Source of the DNA: JBGPTK01 sp963797765
GTDB lineage: Bacteria > Acidobacteriota > Terriglobia > Acidiferrales > UBA7541
Reading direction: 5' to 3'
DNA length: 64,000 bases
Assembly (NCBI GenBank): GCA_963797765.1
Contig: CAWCQU010000007.1
Location: 1 to 64,000 of the forward strand
Below are positions 45,011-54,268 of the stretch, in pieces. The notes beneath the pieces were generated by a model, which was given only the letters and a program-made list of their open reading frames with translations, had not been told where the DNA came from and made no database searches. The position numbers and the translations under genes were made by a program. Numbering within the stretch: the first letter of the stretch is position 1; every line of letters starts with the position of its first letter.

Positions 45011-47683
45011 CTACTTCAATCCATCCACCAGATACAAATCCGAAAGCTTGCGATTGTATCCATAGACGTATGTTTTTCCGTCCGGAGTCAGCAGAATCGG
45101 GCCAACGCTCGTAACCGCCGCCGGATCGGACGGCTGCACCGACTTCCACAAAGTTCTGCGGCCGGTGGCGACGTCCAATTGATAGACATTCGCGGGCAAG
45201 GTGCCGTACCGGTAGACGAACAGGATTTTCCCGTCCGAACTCCATTTCGAAATCCGGTCATCGGGCAGTGATCCCGGAATCGGCTTCGCTTCGCCGCCCC
45301 CGGTTGGATAGAGATAGCTCTTCTGCTCAGGACCTTCGGCCGCTACCCACTTTCCATCGGGCGATATATCAAAAAAGCTGGGATCCACTCCTTCCGGCGA
45401 GATGGCCTGCGGATTTCCTCCATCCACATTCTGCAGGTAAAGGCGCACGCCATGGCCCGCTTCCGTTCCGGTGAAAACGAAATTTTTCCTATCCGGCATC
45501 CATCGTACCCACAAATGATTGATCGCATCGTGCGTCACCGGCTTTCCTTGGCCCGCACCGGTGGGAAGCAACACTAATTGGCTGGGTGTATCCGGCGTCG
45601 AGCAGAAAGCCCATTTGCCGTCCGCGGAAAGCGCAACCGCATTGCCTTCTCCCAATTTCACCGCGGGAGATCCATCGGTGCCCCGAATGTAGACGGAATA
45701 GTTCGGACCGCCCCCGTTTCCTTCTTCGTCGAACAAAAGCAACTTTCCATCCGCCGACAAATCACCCGGAAACGAATAATCAAACCAGGAAAGATCGCGT
45801 TCCTTCTTTTCCCCATCCACCGCTCCCAGCAGTTCGCGCCGCCATTCCTGCACGATCATCAAGACGCGCCCATCCGGCGCAATATCTTCCAGCGTCAAGG
45901 CCCCCGGGGTCTGCGCGATGTGGCGCTCGTGCCCCGCCAAATCCACAGCATAGAGCCCGCGGGCACCTCCTCCCCCTTTTTTCACCGTGAACCAAACCTC
46001 ATCTCCCTTCGGTGACCACGCCAATCCTTCCTCGCTCGAAGCCCCCGTCGATAGTGTCGTTTTCTTGCCCGTTAAATCAACCACAGCCACGGAACCCGCG
46101 TCATCACCCTGCGTCGGATGATCCAGAAAAGCAATGCGATCTCCCTTCGGAGATATTCGCGGATAACTCACCCACCCGCCCGTTTCATACAAAACCTTAC
46201 CCGCTGGAAATTCCAGCCGGTTTTTTCCTTCGATGGTCCGGACAATTGCCAGGGTCTGCCCGTCCGGCGCCCAATCGGCCCACTGCACGGCTTCCAAAAT
46301 CTCCCGAGGTGCGCCGCCCGATAGCGTAGCGCGTCCCAACGTGCCTGACGCGGTGAAGCCGCTGATTTGGTGAACGCCCAACGCAACCGCCATTTCTCCA
46401 TTCGATGAAATCGATAGCAACGCTGTGTTCTTTAGCCCGAACGAACGCGATTCCGGACTCTCCCTTCTCGTCGAGAAAATTTCCGGTGGCTGGCCTTCCC
46501 ATCCCGCGGTGTAAACGATCGTCTGGCCATCCGGCGCGAATCGCGCGCCTCTCACTTCGCCCTTCCGGAACGTAAGCTGGTGATAGGAAGGCTGGTGCAC
46601 GGGCCCGGCTTTGCCACCGAGAAGCATCATCGCTCCCGCTGTCAGGATCGCGGTGATCGCAGCGGCGCCCGCCACCGCGATCAGCGGGTTCCGGTTGAGA
46701 AATACTTCCTTCCCTTCAGCTCCGCCGCCCGCGGCCGCCACGGCCGTGGCTGAACTGACGGAACCCGACCCGCTTCCCGCCGCCGCGCGCCCGGCCTCGG
46801 TATCGCGCTTCAGCCGCTTCAGGTCCGTGCGCATTTCGCCGGCGGTCTGGTAACGCAGCGTGCGATCCTTGTCCAACGCCTTGCCGATAATCTCGTCCAG
46901 CTTCACCGGCAAGCTGGGATTAATTTTGCTGAGGGGCTCCGGCGATCGATTCAGAATCGCGTCAAACACCGCCGCCGAGGTATTCCCAGGAAACGCCTGC
47001 TTACCCGTAGCCATCTCGTATAGCACGACGCCCAGCGAAAAAAGATCCGTCCGCGCATCCAGTTCCTCGCCCAGCGACTGCTCCGGTGACATGTATGCCA
47101 CGGTTCCCACTGTCGAACCGGGACTCGTCAAAGTCTCCACTGCGCCAACCGTTCCTCCGATCGTGGCGCTCGCTCCGTCGGCCTCCCGCTGTCCGGCGGC
47201 CACTTTGGCCAATCCAAAATCCAGCACCTTCGCCTGTCCGCGCTTGGTGATGAAAATATTTGCCGGCTTGATGTCGCGGTGAATAATTCCCTGTGAGTGC
47301 GCCGCATCCAGCGCGTCCGCGATTTGCGTGCCCAGGTCGAGCAATTCCGCCAACTTAATCGGCTTTCCTTCGATGCGATGCTTTAGCGTCTGGCCTTCCA
47401 GCAGTTCCATCGCGATAAACGGCTGGCCTTCGAATTCATCCACGTCGTAAACCGTGCAAATATTCGCGTGATTCAGCGCCGAGGCCGATCGCGCCTCCCG
47501 TTGCAGCCGTTCCAGCGCCGTTCGGTCCCGCGCCAAATCCTCCGGCACAAATTTCAGCGCCACCATGCGCCGCAACTTGGTATCTTCCGCCTTGTAAACC
47601 ACACCCATCCCTCCACCGCCCAGCTTTTCCAGTATGCGGTAGTGCGAAACAGTCAGGCCAATCAGGGTTTTGGAGTTTGCCAT
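45011..47683 (-). CDS. Ser/Thr protein kinase with transmembrane helix and TolB-like propeller
   Basis: This protein of about 890 residues has an N-terminal PknB-like kinase: glycine loop LGGGGMGVVYKAED, Lys in VALKFV, catalytic loop IIHRDIKPANIF and DFGLAKV. It then has one transmembrane helix (IAVAGAAAITAILTAGAMML, about 335-355) and an extracytoplasmic PD40/TolB-like beta-propeller with repeated FAPDGQTIVY, SPKGDRIAF, SADGKLLLF units. It therefore senses outside and phosphorylates inside. ATG 47683 and GTG 47692 are both possible; neither has a strong binding site. It lies between the WD40-caspase gene and the VWFA gene, all on the minus strand. Confidence 0.92.
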   Translation of the reverse strand: MANSKTLIGLTVSHYRILEKLGGGGMGVVYKAEDTKLRRMVALKFVPEDLARDRTALERLQREARSASALNHANICTVYDVDEFEGQPFIAMELLEGQTLKHRIEGKPIKLAELLDLGTQIADALDAAHSQGIIHRDIKPANIFITKRGQAKVLDFGLAKVAAGQREADGASATIGGTVGAVETLTSPGSTVGTVAYMSPEQSLGEELDARTDLFSLGVVLYEMATGKQAFPGNTSAAVFDAILNRSPEPLSKINPSLPVKLDEIIGKALDKDRTLRYQTAGEMRTDLKRLKRDTEAGRAAAGSGSGSVSSATAVAAAGGGAEGKEVFLNRNPLIAVAGAAAITAILTAGAMMLLGGKAGPVHQPSYHQLTFRKGEVRGARFAPDGQTIVYTAGWEGQPPEIFSTRRESPESRSFGLKNTALLSISSNGEMAVALGVHQISGFTASGTLGRATLSGGAPREILEAVQWADWAPDGQTLAIVRTIEGKNRLEFPAGKVLYETGGWVSYPRISPKGDRIAFLDHPTQGDDAGSVAVVDLTGKKTTLSTGASSEEGLAWSPKGDEVWFTVKKGGGGARGLYAVDLAGHERHIAQTPGALTLEDIAPDGRVLMIVQEWRRELLGAVDGEKKERDLSWFDYSFPGDLSADGKLLLFDEEGNGGGPNYSVYIRGTDGSPAVKLGEGNAVALSADGKWAFCSTPDTPSQLVLLPTGAGQGKPVTHDAINHLWVRWMPDRKNFVFTGTEAGHGVRLYLQNVDGGNPQAISPEGVDPSFFDISPDGKWVAAEGPEQKSYLYPTGGGEAKPIPGSLPDDRISKWSSDGKILFVYRYGTLPANVYQLDVATGRRTLWKSVQPSDPAAVTSVGPILLTPDGKTYVYGYNRKLSDLYLVDGLK

Positions 47684-47726
47684 CGGATGCACATATTAGG
47701 ACGCGCCTCAATCCAAGTCAACGCGC

Positions 47727-47897
47727 TCAACGTGTCTTAATAATACTCCCAGGAACGCCAATCTCCCGATTGGCGTCGGCCAAAACGCCATGCACCTCGT
47801 TTGGCAATTTGTCGATTTCCTGCGGGGAGACTTCTCTGATTCTCTTCGAAGGAAAAATCAATCCATCAAACGCTATCTTCAATCCTAACGAAATCAA
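47727..47897 (-). CDS. Possible 56-residue protein between caspase and kinase genes
   Basis: A TTG-started frame of 56 codons begins 18 bases after the caspase stop. The product is charged and looks like real protein (FDGLIFPSKRIREV, SPQEIDKLPNEVHGVLADA). Its position inside a probable operon supports it, while the TTG start and the weak ribosome-binding site (AGG at a distance) argue against. I do not recognise it. Confidence 0.35.
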   Translation of the reverse strand: MISLGLKIAFDGLIFPSKRIREVSPQEIDKLPNEVHGVLADANREIGVPGSIIKTR

Positions 47898-47915
47898 CGC
47901 CGCTTAAACCTGCAA

Positions 47916-50900
47916 TCACGATTTCGATCCGCTCGCCGCCGCCATCTGCATCACTGCTTTCGCAATTCCCTCCGCCATCTGATCCACCAGCGCCCGCAAA
48001 TTATCCGTTGTCCCGCTCACCGTCAAATTCCCCAGTTTTTTCCCGTCGCGCCACAATCCGATTTTCACCACCACATTCTTTCCTTGCACCGTATAAGTCC
48101 CGCTCGGCAGGATCGCGCCCGACACATCATCCTTGTCCACAAAAACAGCCGCGCCGGAATCATCCGCTCCATCCCCTCGCGGAGAATAATTCTCATCGCG
48201 CAATCGCTTCCGCAGCGCTGCCCCAAGCTGCAGGGTATCTCCGCCTTCATCCGCGTTCAGCAGCACGGGCCGTTCCAGCATCGGCCGCATCGAAGCCAAA
48301 TGAATGGCGGCCTTATCCGCTTCCAGCAGCCGCCCCACCTCAAAGCTGTTGGCCTGCGGCGCCGCGATCAAAGGCTTTTGAATCGCGCCGATATCCCGTG
48401 CCAGCACCGGAACATCGTCCTCAGCGTATTGGAACAACGTATCCACATCCACGAATCCGCCTTCTTTCAGCGCCGCGCCCTTCATTCCCTGCAGCAGCGC
48501 ATACGTCAAGAATCCATGGCCATACTGGCTCGCCTCATAACTTGCCGCGTCCGCCGCCGATCCCATCAGCACATAAAATCCCGTGCGATCTTTCAGCCGC
48601 TCGATCGCGCGCACTTGATCTCCCGACATTCCGCGCTTCGTCAATTTTTCCGCCGCCGCCCCCGCCGCGCACGTATCCAGAATCATCACCTGGTGCCGCG
48701 CCGGCACTTTCTTGATCCACTCCACCAATTCTTCGCTCGTCACCGAAGTCGACGCCAGCACGCTGCGATCCGAAAGAGTCAGGCTCGGCGCTTCCACCGT
48801 GGGATACGCATACAAATCGTCCACCGCCACTCCGTGCCCCGCCAGATAGACCACGAACACATCGCTCAATTTCGAATGCTGCGCCTCTTCAAACGCCTTC
48901 TTCAAATTTTCCTTGGTCGGCGCCAGCACGCCCGCGTGATGCGACGTCGACAGCACCGTGATATGCACATGCTGCACTCCAAACATTCGATTCGCGCCCA
49001 GTTGCAGCGCATGCGCCATTTCTTCCGCATCGCTATCCGGCAACACCAATCGCTGGATCGACGGCGACGAATAATTCGAGATCCCCGAAATAATCGCGTA
49101 AAATTCCGGCGCACGCGTATCCGGCGTCCCGCCCGGAGTCCACGTAATCGAATCTCCCGGACTCGCCAGATACCCTTCCTCGTTCCACGCCACCACGCGA
49201 ATCGTATTCGGACGCCCATGCGAAACCGGCGCGCCCGATAAATTAACCGTAATCTCCGCATCGCTGGCCTGCGGATTCAATTTCGATCCCCGCGCATCCG
49301 CCACCAATTCCTTGTCGTTCACGAACACTTCCACTTTCCCGATTCCGCCTCCGCGATTTACCAGCTTCAACTTCATTTTTCCCGCCGAATCCACCGGCCC
49401 TTCGAACTGCACTTCCGGAAACAACGCCACGCGATCAAATTTGCTCACGTCGCGCGGCTTTTCTTCGCCAAATCCCAGCACTTTTGCCAGCAGTCCCGGA
49501 TCGAAGTAACGCTCTTCCAATTGGTGCGCTGCGATCGGTTCGTTCCCTACCACCCAGTGCACCAGTTCCATTCCTCCCGGAGACGCATCGAATCGCCCGA
49601 TCGGATCGACTACCGCCCAATCCTGCTTGTCGAGCGCCACCAACTTCGCCACTTCCTTTTTCGTCGAAACTTCCCACAGGTGTGTGCTTCCGTCCCATCC
49701 GCTTCCCACCAGCCATCGACCATTGGCGCTGAACGCCACCGACGAAATCGATCCGCCCGGCGTGAAAAACTTTGCGATCTCGTTTCCCGTCGCCACATCC
49801 CACAATCGCACCGTGCGGTCCATTCCTCCGGACGCCAGCAATTGCCCATTGGGGCTGAACATCACCGAAAAAACATTGTCGCCGTGTCCTTTCAGCGTCT
49901 TCACTTCTTTCCCTGTGGCCACATTCCAGATCTTCACCATGCGGTCCTGGCTGCACGAAGCGAGCAATTGACTGTCCCGGCTGAACGCGACCGTAAACAC
50001 AACGTCCGTATGGCCCGTCAGCGTGCGCTGTTCGGCCCACGTTGCCGTATCCCAAATCTTGATCGTCTTGTCGCCGCTTCCAGTGGCCAGCCAGCGGCCG
50101 TCCGGGCTGAATGCCACTCCTTGCACGTCGTCCGTGCTCGCCGCAATCGTCTTCACTAGCGCACCGGTCGAAGCATTCCAGATCCTCACGGTCTTGTCAT
50201 CGCTCGCCGAAGCGAGCAAGCGATCGTCGGCGCTGAACACTACTTTCCACACTTTGTCCGTGTGCCCCGTCAGCGTTCGAATCAACTTGCCGCTCGTCAC
50301 GTCCCACATTTTTATGGTGTGATCGCCGCTGGCGGAGACCAGCGTCTGGCTGTCGCGACTGAAAACTACCGATTCCACGTAATCGCTGTGCCCCGCCAAA
50401 ACTCGCAGGTTTCGTCCCGTGGCCAGGTCCCAAAGTTTAATTGTGTGATCGTCGCTGCCGGAGGCCAGCCAATGTCCATCGGGACTAAACGCTTCCGAAA
50501 CCAGCAAATCCGTGTGTCCGGTAAGTGCCGTCAGTTCGTGTCCGGCTTCCACATCCCACAAATGTACCGCGTTGTAACTTCGCTTCGCCGCCAGCAGTTT
50601 TCCATCGCCGCTGAACGCCACAATCTCGTCCACTTTGAAATTGCCGGGCAACCGCCCGATTTCGTTTCCCGTCGAGGTTTCAACCAGCCGAATCGATTTG
50701 TCGCCGTCGCGAACAACCAGTGTTCGTCCGTCTTCGCTCGACTTCAGCACATCCTGTGCGCTCACGTTTCCCGGCCGCACCGCCGGTTCTTTTCCAGAAG
50801 CTGGATCGAGGAAGTGCGCGCCGCCCTTCTCTTGCCGCGTTTCCAGCAAGTGGCTATCGGCGCTGAACGCCACGCTTCGAACTTCGTCGGCGTATCCTGT

Positions 50901-51536
50901 AACATTGTGGAGTAGCGCTCCGCTCCTGGCGTCCCAGATTTTGACGGTCTCCTCCGCTCCTGCCGAAGCGATCCACATCCCGTTTGGGCTGAACGCAACC
51001 GATAGGACGTTGCCGGAATGCCCGGTCAGGTGCTGCGCCTGGTGTGTTTCCAAATTCCAAACAACAATTCTTCCGTCCTTGCCGCCGGACGCCAGGAACC
51101 GTCCGTCCGCGCTGATCGCCACGGCCTTCTGTGCACCATTCGTATTCGCGTACGAGACCAACTCCTTTCCCGTGGCCACATCCCAAAATCGGATCACATA
51201 AGCCGCTTCATTCTTCGCGGTCCATCCTGGCCCGCCAGTCACTAATTTGCGGCTGTCCGGAGTGAAGCCGACAAACTGCGACGGAGCATCCAGCCCGGAA
51301 AAAGAGCGAAGCTCGTCCCCCGTGGCCACCGACCACAACTTGATCGAATAGTCGAATCCCGAGGTAACCACCAATCGCTTGTCGGGACTAAACACCACCG
51401 CATCGATCCCGCCAGTGTGCCCGGTCTGCAGCACCAACTCCGGCCTCAAAGCCTCAGAAACAACCTGCGACGTCTGCGCGCCAGCGCCACCAGCCACCAC
51501 CGCCGTCAAAAAAAGAAGTAAAAGCACTCTCCGCAT
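47916..51536 (-). CDS. Secreted protein with 14 WD40 repeats and a C-terminal caspase domain
   Basis: This 1206-residue protein has a signal peptide (MRRVLLLLFLTAVVAGGAGA), then 14 WD40 repeats (about 35-620) that would make two seven-bladed propellers, typified by HTDLLVSEAFSPDGHWLASG...IKLWD. A linker of about 170 residues precedes a peptidase C14 domain: AIISGISNYSS, catalytic His in VVYLAGHGVAV and catalytic Cys in MILDTCAAGAAAEKL. The remaining 200 residues contain a beta-rich domain. The ATG at 51536 is chosen because AGGG lies seven bases upstream and the signal peptide starts there; ATG 51560 has no site. Orthocaspases of this layout are usually thought to be intracellular, so export is unusual. 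Confidence 0.9.
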   Translation of the reverse strand: MRRVLLLLFLTAVVAGGAGAQTSQVVSEALRPELVLQTGHTGGIDAVVFSPDKRLVVTSGFDYSIKLWSVATGDELRSFSGLDAPSQFVGFTPDSRKLVTGGPGWTAKNEAAYVIRFWDVATGKELVSYANTNGAQKAVAISADGRFLASGGKDGRIVVWNLETHQAQHLTGHSGNVLSVAFSPNGMWIASAGAEETVKIWDARSGALLHNVTGYADEVRSVAFSADSHLLETRQEKGGAHFLDPASGKEPAVRPGNVSAQDVLKSSEDGRTLVVRDGDKSIRLVETSTGNEIGRLPGNFKVDEIVAFSGDGKLLAAKRSYNAVHLWDVEAGHELTALTGHTDLLVSEAFSPDGHWLASGSDDHTIKLWDLATGRNLRVLAGHSDYVESVVFSRDSQTLVSASGDHTIKMWDVTSGKLIRTLTGHTDKVWKVVFSADDRLLASASDDKTVRIWNASTGALVKTIAASTDDVQGVAFSPDGRWLATGSGDKTIKIWDTATWAEQRTLTGHTDVVFTVAFSRDSQLLASCSQDRMVKIWNVATGKEVKTLKGHGDNVFSVMFSPNGQLLASGGMDRTVRLWDVATGNEIAKFFTPGGSISSVAFSANGRWLVGSGWDGSTHLWEVSTKKEVAKLVALDKQDWAVVDPIGRFDASPGGMELVHWVVGNEPIAAHQLEERYFDPGLLAKVLGFGEEKPRDVSKFDRVALFPEVQFEGPVDSAGKMKLKLVNRGGGIGKVEVFVNDKELVADARGSKLNPQASDAEITVNLSGAPVSHGRPNTIRVVAWNEEGYLASPGDSITWTPGGTPDTRAPEFYAIISGISNYSSPSIQRLVLPDSDAEEMAHALQLGANRMFGVQHVHITVLSTSHHAGVLAPTKENLKKAFEEAQHSKLSDVFVVYLAGHGVAVDDLYAYPTVEAPSLTLSDRSVLASTSVTSEELVEWIKKVPARHQVMILDTCAAGAAAEKLTKRGMSGDQVRAIERLKDRTGFYVLMGSAADAASYEASQYGHGFLTYALLQGMKGAALKEGGFVDVDTLFQYAEDDVPVLARDIGAIQKPLIAAPQANSFEVGRLLEADKAAIHLASMRPMLERPVLLNADEGGDTLQLGAALRKRLRDENYSPRGDGADDSGAAVFVDKDDVSGAILPSGTYTVQGKNVVVKIGLWRDGKKLGNLTVSGTTDNLRALVDQMAEGIAKAVMQMAAASGSKS

Positions 51537-51575
51537 GTATGTCCCTGTGACGATGTCCATAACGTTTGTGGTGCC

Positions 51576-51703
51576 TTTGTAGGGCCGGCCTTCCTTGTCC
51601 CGACTCTATTGATCGGGGAGCCGCGCCCTGTTTTGTTCTTGTAGGGGCCGGCTTCAGCTGCGCCCTGTTTTGTTCTTGTAGGGGCGCTGCTTGCTGCGCC
51701 CGC
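51576..51703 (+). repeat. Three tandem GTAGGGGC hairpin units
   Basis: Three units start with TTGTAGGG. The last (51674-51702) is CTTGTAGGGGCGCTGCTTGC...GCGCCCG, whose GGGCGC/GCGCCC arms form a hairpin. The 25-base segment GCGCCCTGTTTTGTTCTTGT...GGGG occurs twice, 37 bases apart. The third unit is nearly identical to copies at 61141-61168 and 62501-62528. It lies upstream of the caspase gene. Confidence 0.8.
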
Positions 51704-51795
51704 GACGCCAGATGTCAATAATCAAATTGCAACTAGGTTTGAATTCTTCGCCTCCCACCCCAATTTAGTCCAGCAAAATTTCACCCTGCCACCAC

Positions 51796-51831
51796 AAAAA
51801 AAACGGGCAGAGCCATCGGCTCTGCCCGTTT
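51796..51831 (-). terminator. Intrinsic terminator of the Ser/Gln-rich secreted protein gene
   Basis: AAACGGGCAGAGCC (51801-51814) pairs with GGCTCTGCCCGTTT (51818-51831) over a 3-base loop. On the minus strand a T-run (TTTTTTTT) follows, so it terminates the gene at 51861. Confidence 0.92.
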
Positions 51832-51860
51832 CCTCTAGCCATCCTGCGGAGATGGATTCG

Positions 51861-52352
51861 TTAGCTTCCCGATTTATCGTTGCTGCTCGCGCTCTTCTGT
51901 TTGCTGGCGGATGCGGTGATGGATTGCACGTGAATCGTATCGCCATCCACTGTGCCATGCACCTTCACCAGGTGGGCAACATGCTCGGCGGCCGCGGATT
52001 GGTCATCGAGGTTATATACTTTTTTGTCGGACGTGTTATAGAGCACATACTTCGCTCCCTTGTCCGCCACGCACTTCTTCGCGCAATCGGCATGGTTCGC
52101 GCTCGCGCCTTTCGCGCCGCAATCGCTGTCTGTGATCCAGCCGGTCCAGGAAGACCCGTTCTTCGCGGAATTGTTCTGGCTGGCGCTGTTTTGGCTTGAA
52201 CTATTCTGGCTTGATCCGCTCTGATTCGCGCTGCTCTGCGTGGAACTGCTCTGGCTCGAATTCTTCTTGTTCTGGTTGTCCTGCTGTCCCGCAAACGACA
52301 ATCCGGCCACGCACACAGTCACGACTGCGCACATCAGAATTCGCTTTACCAT
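51861..52352 (-). CDS. Secreted protein with Ser/Gln/Asn-rich linker and small Cys domain
   Basis: This 163-residue protein has a signal peptide (MVKRILMCAVVTVCVAGLSFA), a low-complexity linker of Ser, Gln and Asn (about 25-67) and a compact C-terminal domain: WTGWITDSDCGAKGA, HADCAKKCVADKGAKYVLY, KKVYNLDDQ, VKVHGTVDGDTIHV. That domain resembles small acidobacterial proteins with conserved Trp and Cys (DUF5818-like, from memory). Four Cys residues could form disulphides or bind metal. The last residues are Ser/Lys-rich. A strong terminator follows. Confidence 0.8.
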   Translation of the reverse strand: MVKRILMCAVVTVCVAGLSFAGQQDNQNKKNSSQSSSTQSSANQSGSSQNSSSQNSASQNNSAKNGSSWTGWITDSDCGAKGASANHADCAKKCVADKGAKYVLYNTSDKKVYNLDDQSAAAEHVAHLVKVHGTVDGDTIHVQSITASASKQKSASSNDKSGS

Positions 52353-52518
52353 AATTCACTTCCTCCTCAGAATCTCGAGAATCCGGTGGGTTTTTGGATG
52401 GAACACTAGCCATCGTCAATAGTGCATGCTCCCCTTTACCTTGTCTAGGTACATACCTTCAATATTGTGAATTCGTGTTGACAGTTTAAACACGCGCGTT
52501 TTAGCCTTCCCTTACCCC

Positions 52519-54094
52519 ATGCACAGCCCATCCAATGACGTCCAAAAGCTCTCTTTGCGCCCCTATCCGCACCTCTATGAAATCAATACCTGGGTGTGGC
52601 TGGAGTCCCTTTCGCGCCGCGACGGACGCAAATTGTCTCTCGCTGACGTCCCGGATCGCGATTGGGACGAGTTTGCCCGCTTCGGGATTTGACCTCGTTT
52701 GGCTCATGGGCGTGTGGGAGCGTAGCTATCGGCCGAAGAATCGCGCAGACCCAACCACGCTCTTCCCGAGTATGATCAGGCGCTCCCCGGTTGGAGTCCG
52801 AACCAGGTGGTGGGATCGCCCTATTCGATTCGCAATTATTCTCCCGATCCGCGTATTGGCACCTGGGACGATCTGGATGCTGTCGCGCGAAAAACTTCAT
52901 GCCCGCAAAATCGGACTTGATCCTGGATTTTGTTCCCAATCACACTGGATTGGATCACCCCTGGGTCGCGGACCATCCGGAATATTACATCCAGGGAACC
53001 GAGCAGCAGTTTCGTGATAGTCCGTCTGATTTTTATCGGATCGAGAGGAGTGGCGCCGGACCTTTAATCGTTGCTCTCGCCCGCGATCCGTATTTTCCCC
53101 CTTGGCAGGACTTGGCCCAATTAAACGTGTTTGATCCCGGCGCCCGCGCCGCGCTTCTCGGGGAATTCGAAAGATCGCGCAACATTGCGATGGCATTCGC
53201 TGCGACATGTCCATGTTGATGCTCACGAAAGTTTTCTCGAAAACCTGGAGCAATTTTCTTACTGGTTCTGCCTGCTCCTTCCCGCGAATTTTGGACAGAG
53301 GCCACGGCCGCTGTCCCAGGCTTGATCCTCATGGCAGAAGTGTACTGGGGCATGGAAGGCCGGCTGCAAGAATTGGGATTTCGATTTCACGTACTGCAAG
53401 CGATTTTACGATCTGCTTCGAAACTGCGCGCCGCACGATGTCCGCTCGCATTTCTCCGCGGCAATGAGCTATCAGAAAAGCGCCGTCCATTTCCTCGAAA
53501 ACCACGACGAGGAACGAAGTGCCGCGGTCTTCGGCGCCGAAAAACTTCCGCCCGTAGCCTCTCTGCTCGCTACCGCCCCAGGCCTCCGCTTCTATTTCCA
53601 AGGCCAATTCGAAGGCCGGAAAATTCGCCTGCCCATCCAGCTTTCCGCTGCCGCCGATGAACCTCGCCGACCTGCTCACCACGGTCTTCTACGAAAAAAT
53701 ACTGCAAATCTCAAATCAGCCGGTATTCCACGATGGCGAATGGAAACTGATCCCCATCCGCGACGCAGGCGATTCCACCTCGCAAAATTTGATTGCCTTC
53801 GAATGGATACTTTCCGCGGTTAGCCCCTCCCGATCCAACGCCACCGCTTCCACAATCCCAGCTGGACGTGCCGCCGATTGGAAGATCGTCGTCATCAATC
53901 TCGCCGCCTGCCCCTGCCAAGGCTTCCTGGAAATCGCCAACGAATTTTCTCCCACTGCCAATTACACGCTCCACGAAGAACTCACCAACTCGCAGTTCGC
54001 GTGGCACGGCCCCGACATCGCAACCCAAGGCCTCTACGTCCGAGTGCCTTCCTACAACGCCCAAATCCTCACCATCCTCCCCTCCAAATCATAA
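52519..54094 (+). pseudogene. GH13 alpha-amylase-family gene broken by about eight frameshifts
   Basis: Stitched together, the frames give a GH13 glycosidase of about 525 residues, starting YEINTWVWLESLSRRDG. All four family motifs survive in separate frames: region I DFVPNHTGLDHP, region II GIRCDMSMLML (nucleophile Asp), region III LILMAEVYWGM (acid Glu) and region IV FLENHDEERS. Inferred frame changes lie near 52685, 52716-52766, 52886, 52908, 53165, 53240-53285, 53382 and 53665; six look like +1 and two like -1. The density of breaks is far above the rest of the window, so I call it a decaying pseudogene, although poor consensus cannot be excluded. A strong terminator follows. Confidence 0.85.
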
Positions 54095-54107
54095 TCGCCC
54101 GAGGGTG

Positions 54108-54150
54108 CCCCAGACGCCGTCGTCGCGTCTGGGGATTTTGATTGTGATTT
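54108..54150 (+). terminator. Intrinsic terminator after the GH13 pseudogene
   Basis: CCCCAGACGC (54108-54117) pairs with GCGTCTGGGG (54125-54134) over a 7-base loop, followed by ATTTTGATTGTGATTTT. Confidence 0.88.
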
Positions 54151-54268
54151 TGACTCTTCTCTCTTCCTGTTTCTTTCTTCTCCCACTTCCTTCGCAGCAT
54201 CGCAGCTACATCCAGCTGTAGTTCGCCTCCACCGATTCTGGTTGAAATGCGTCAGACGCTTCACTATC

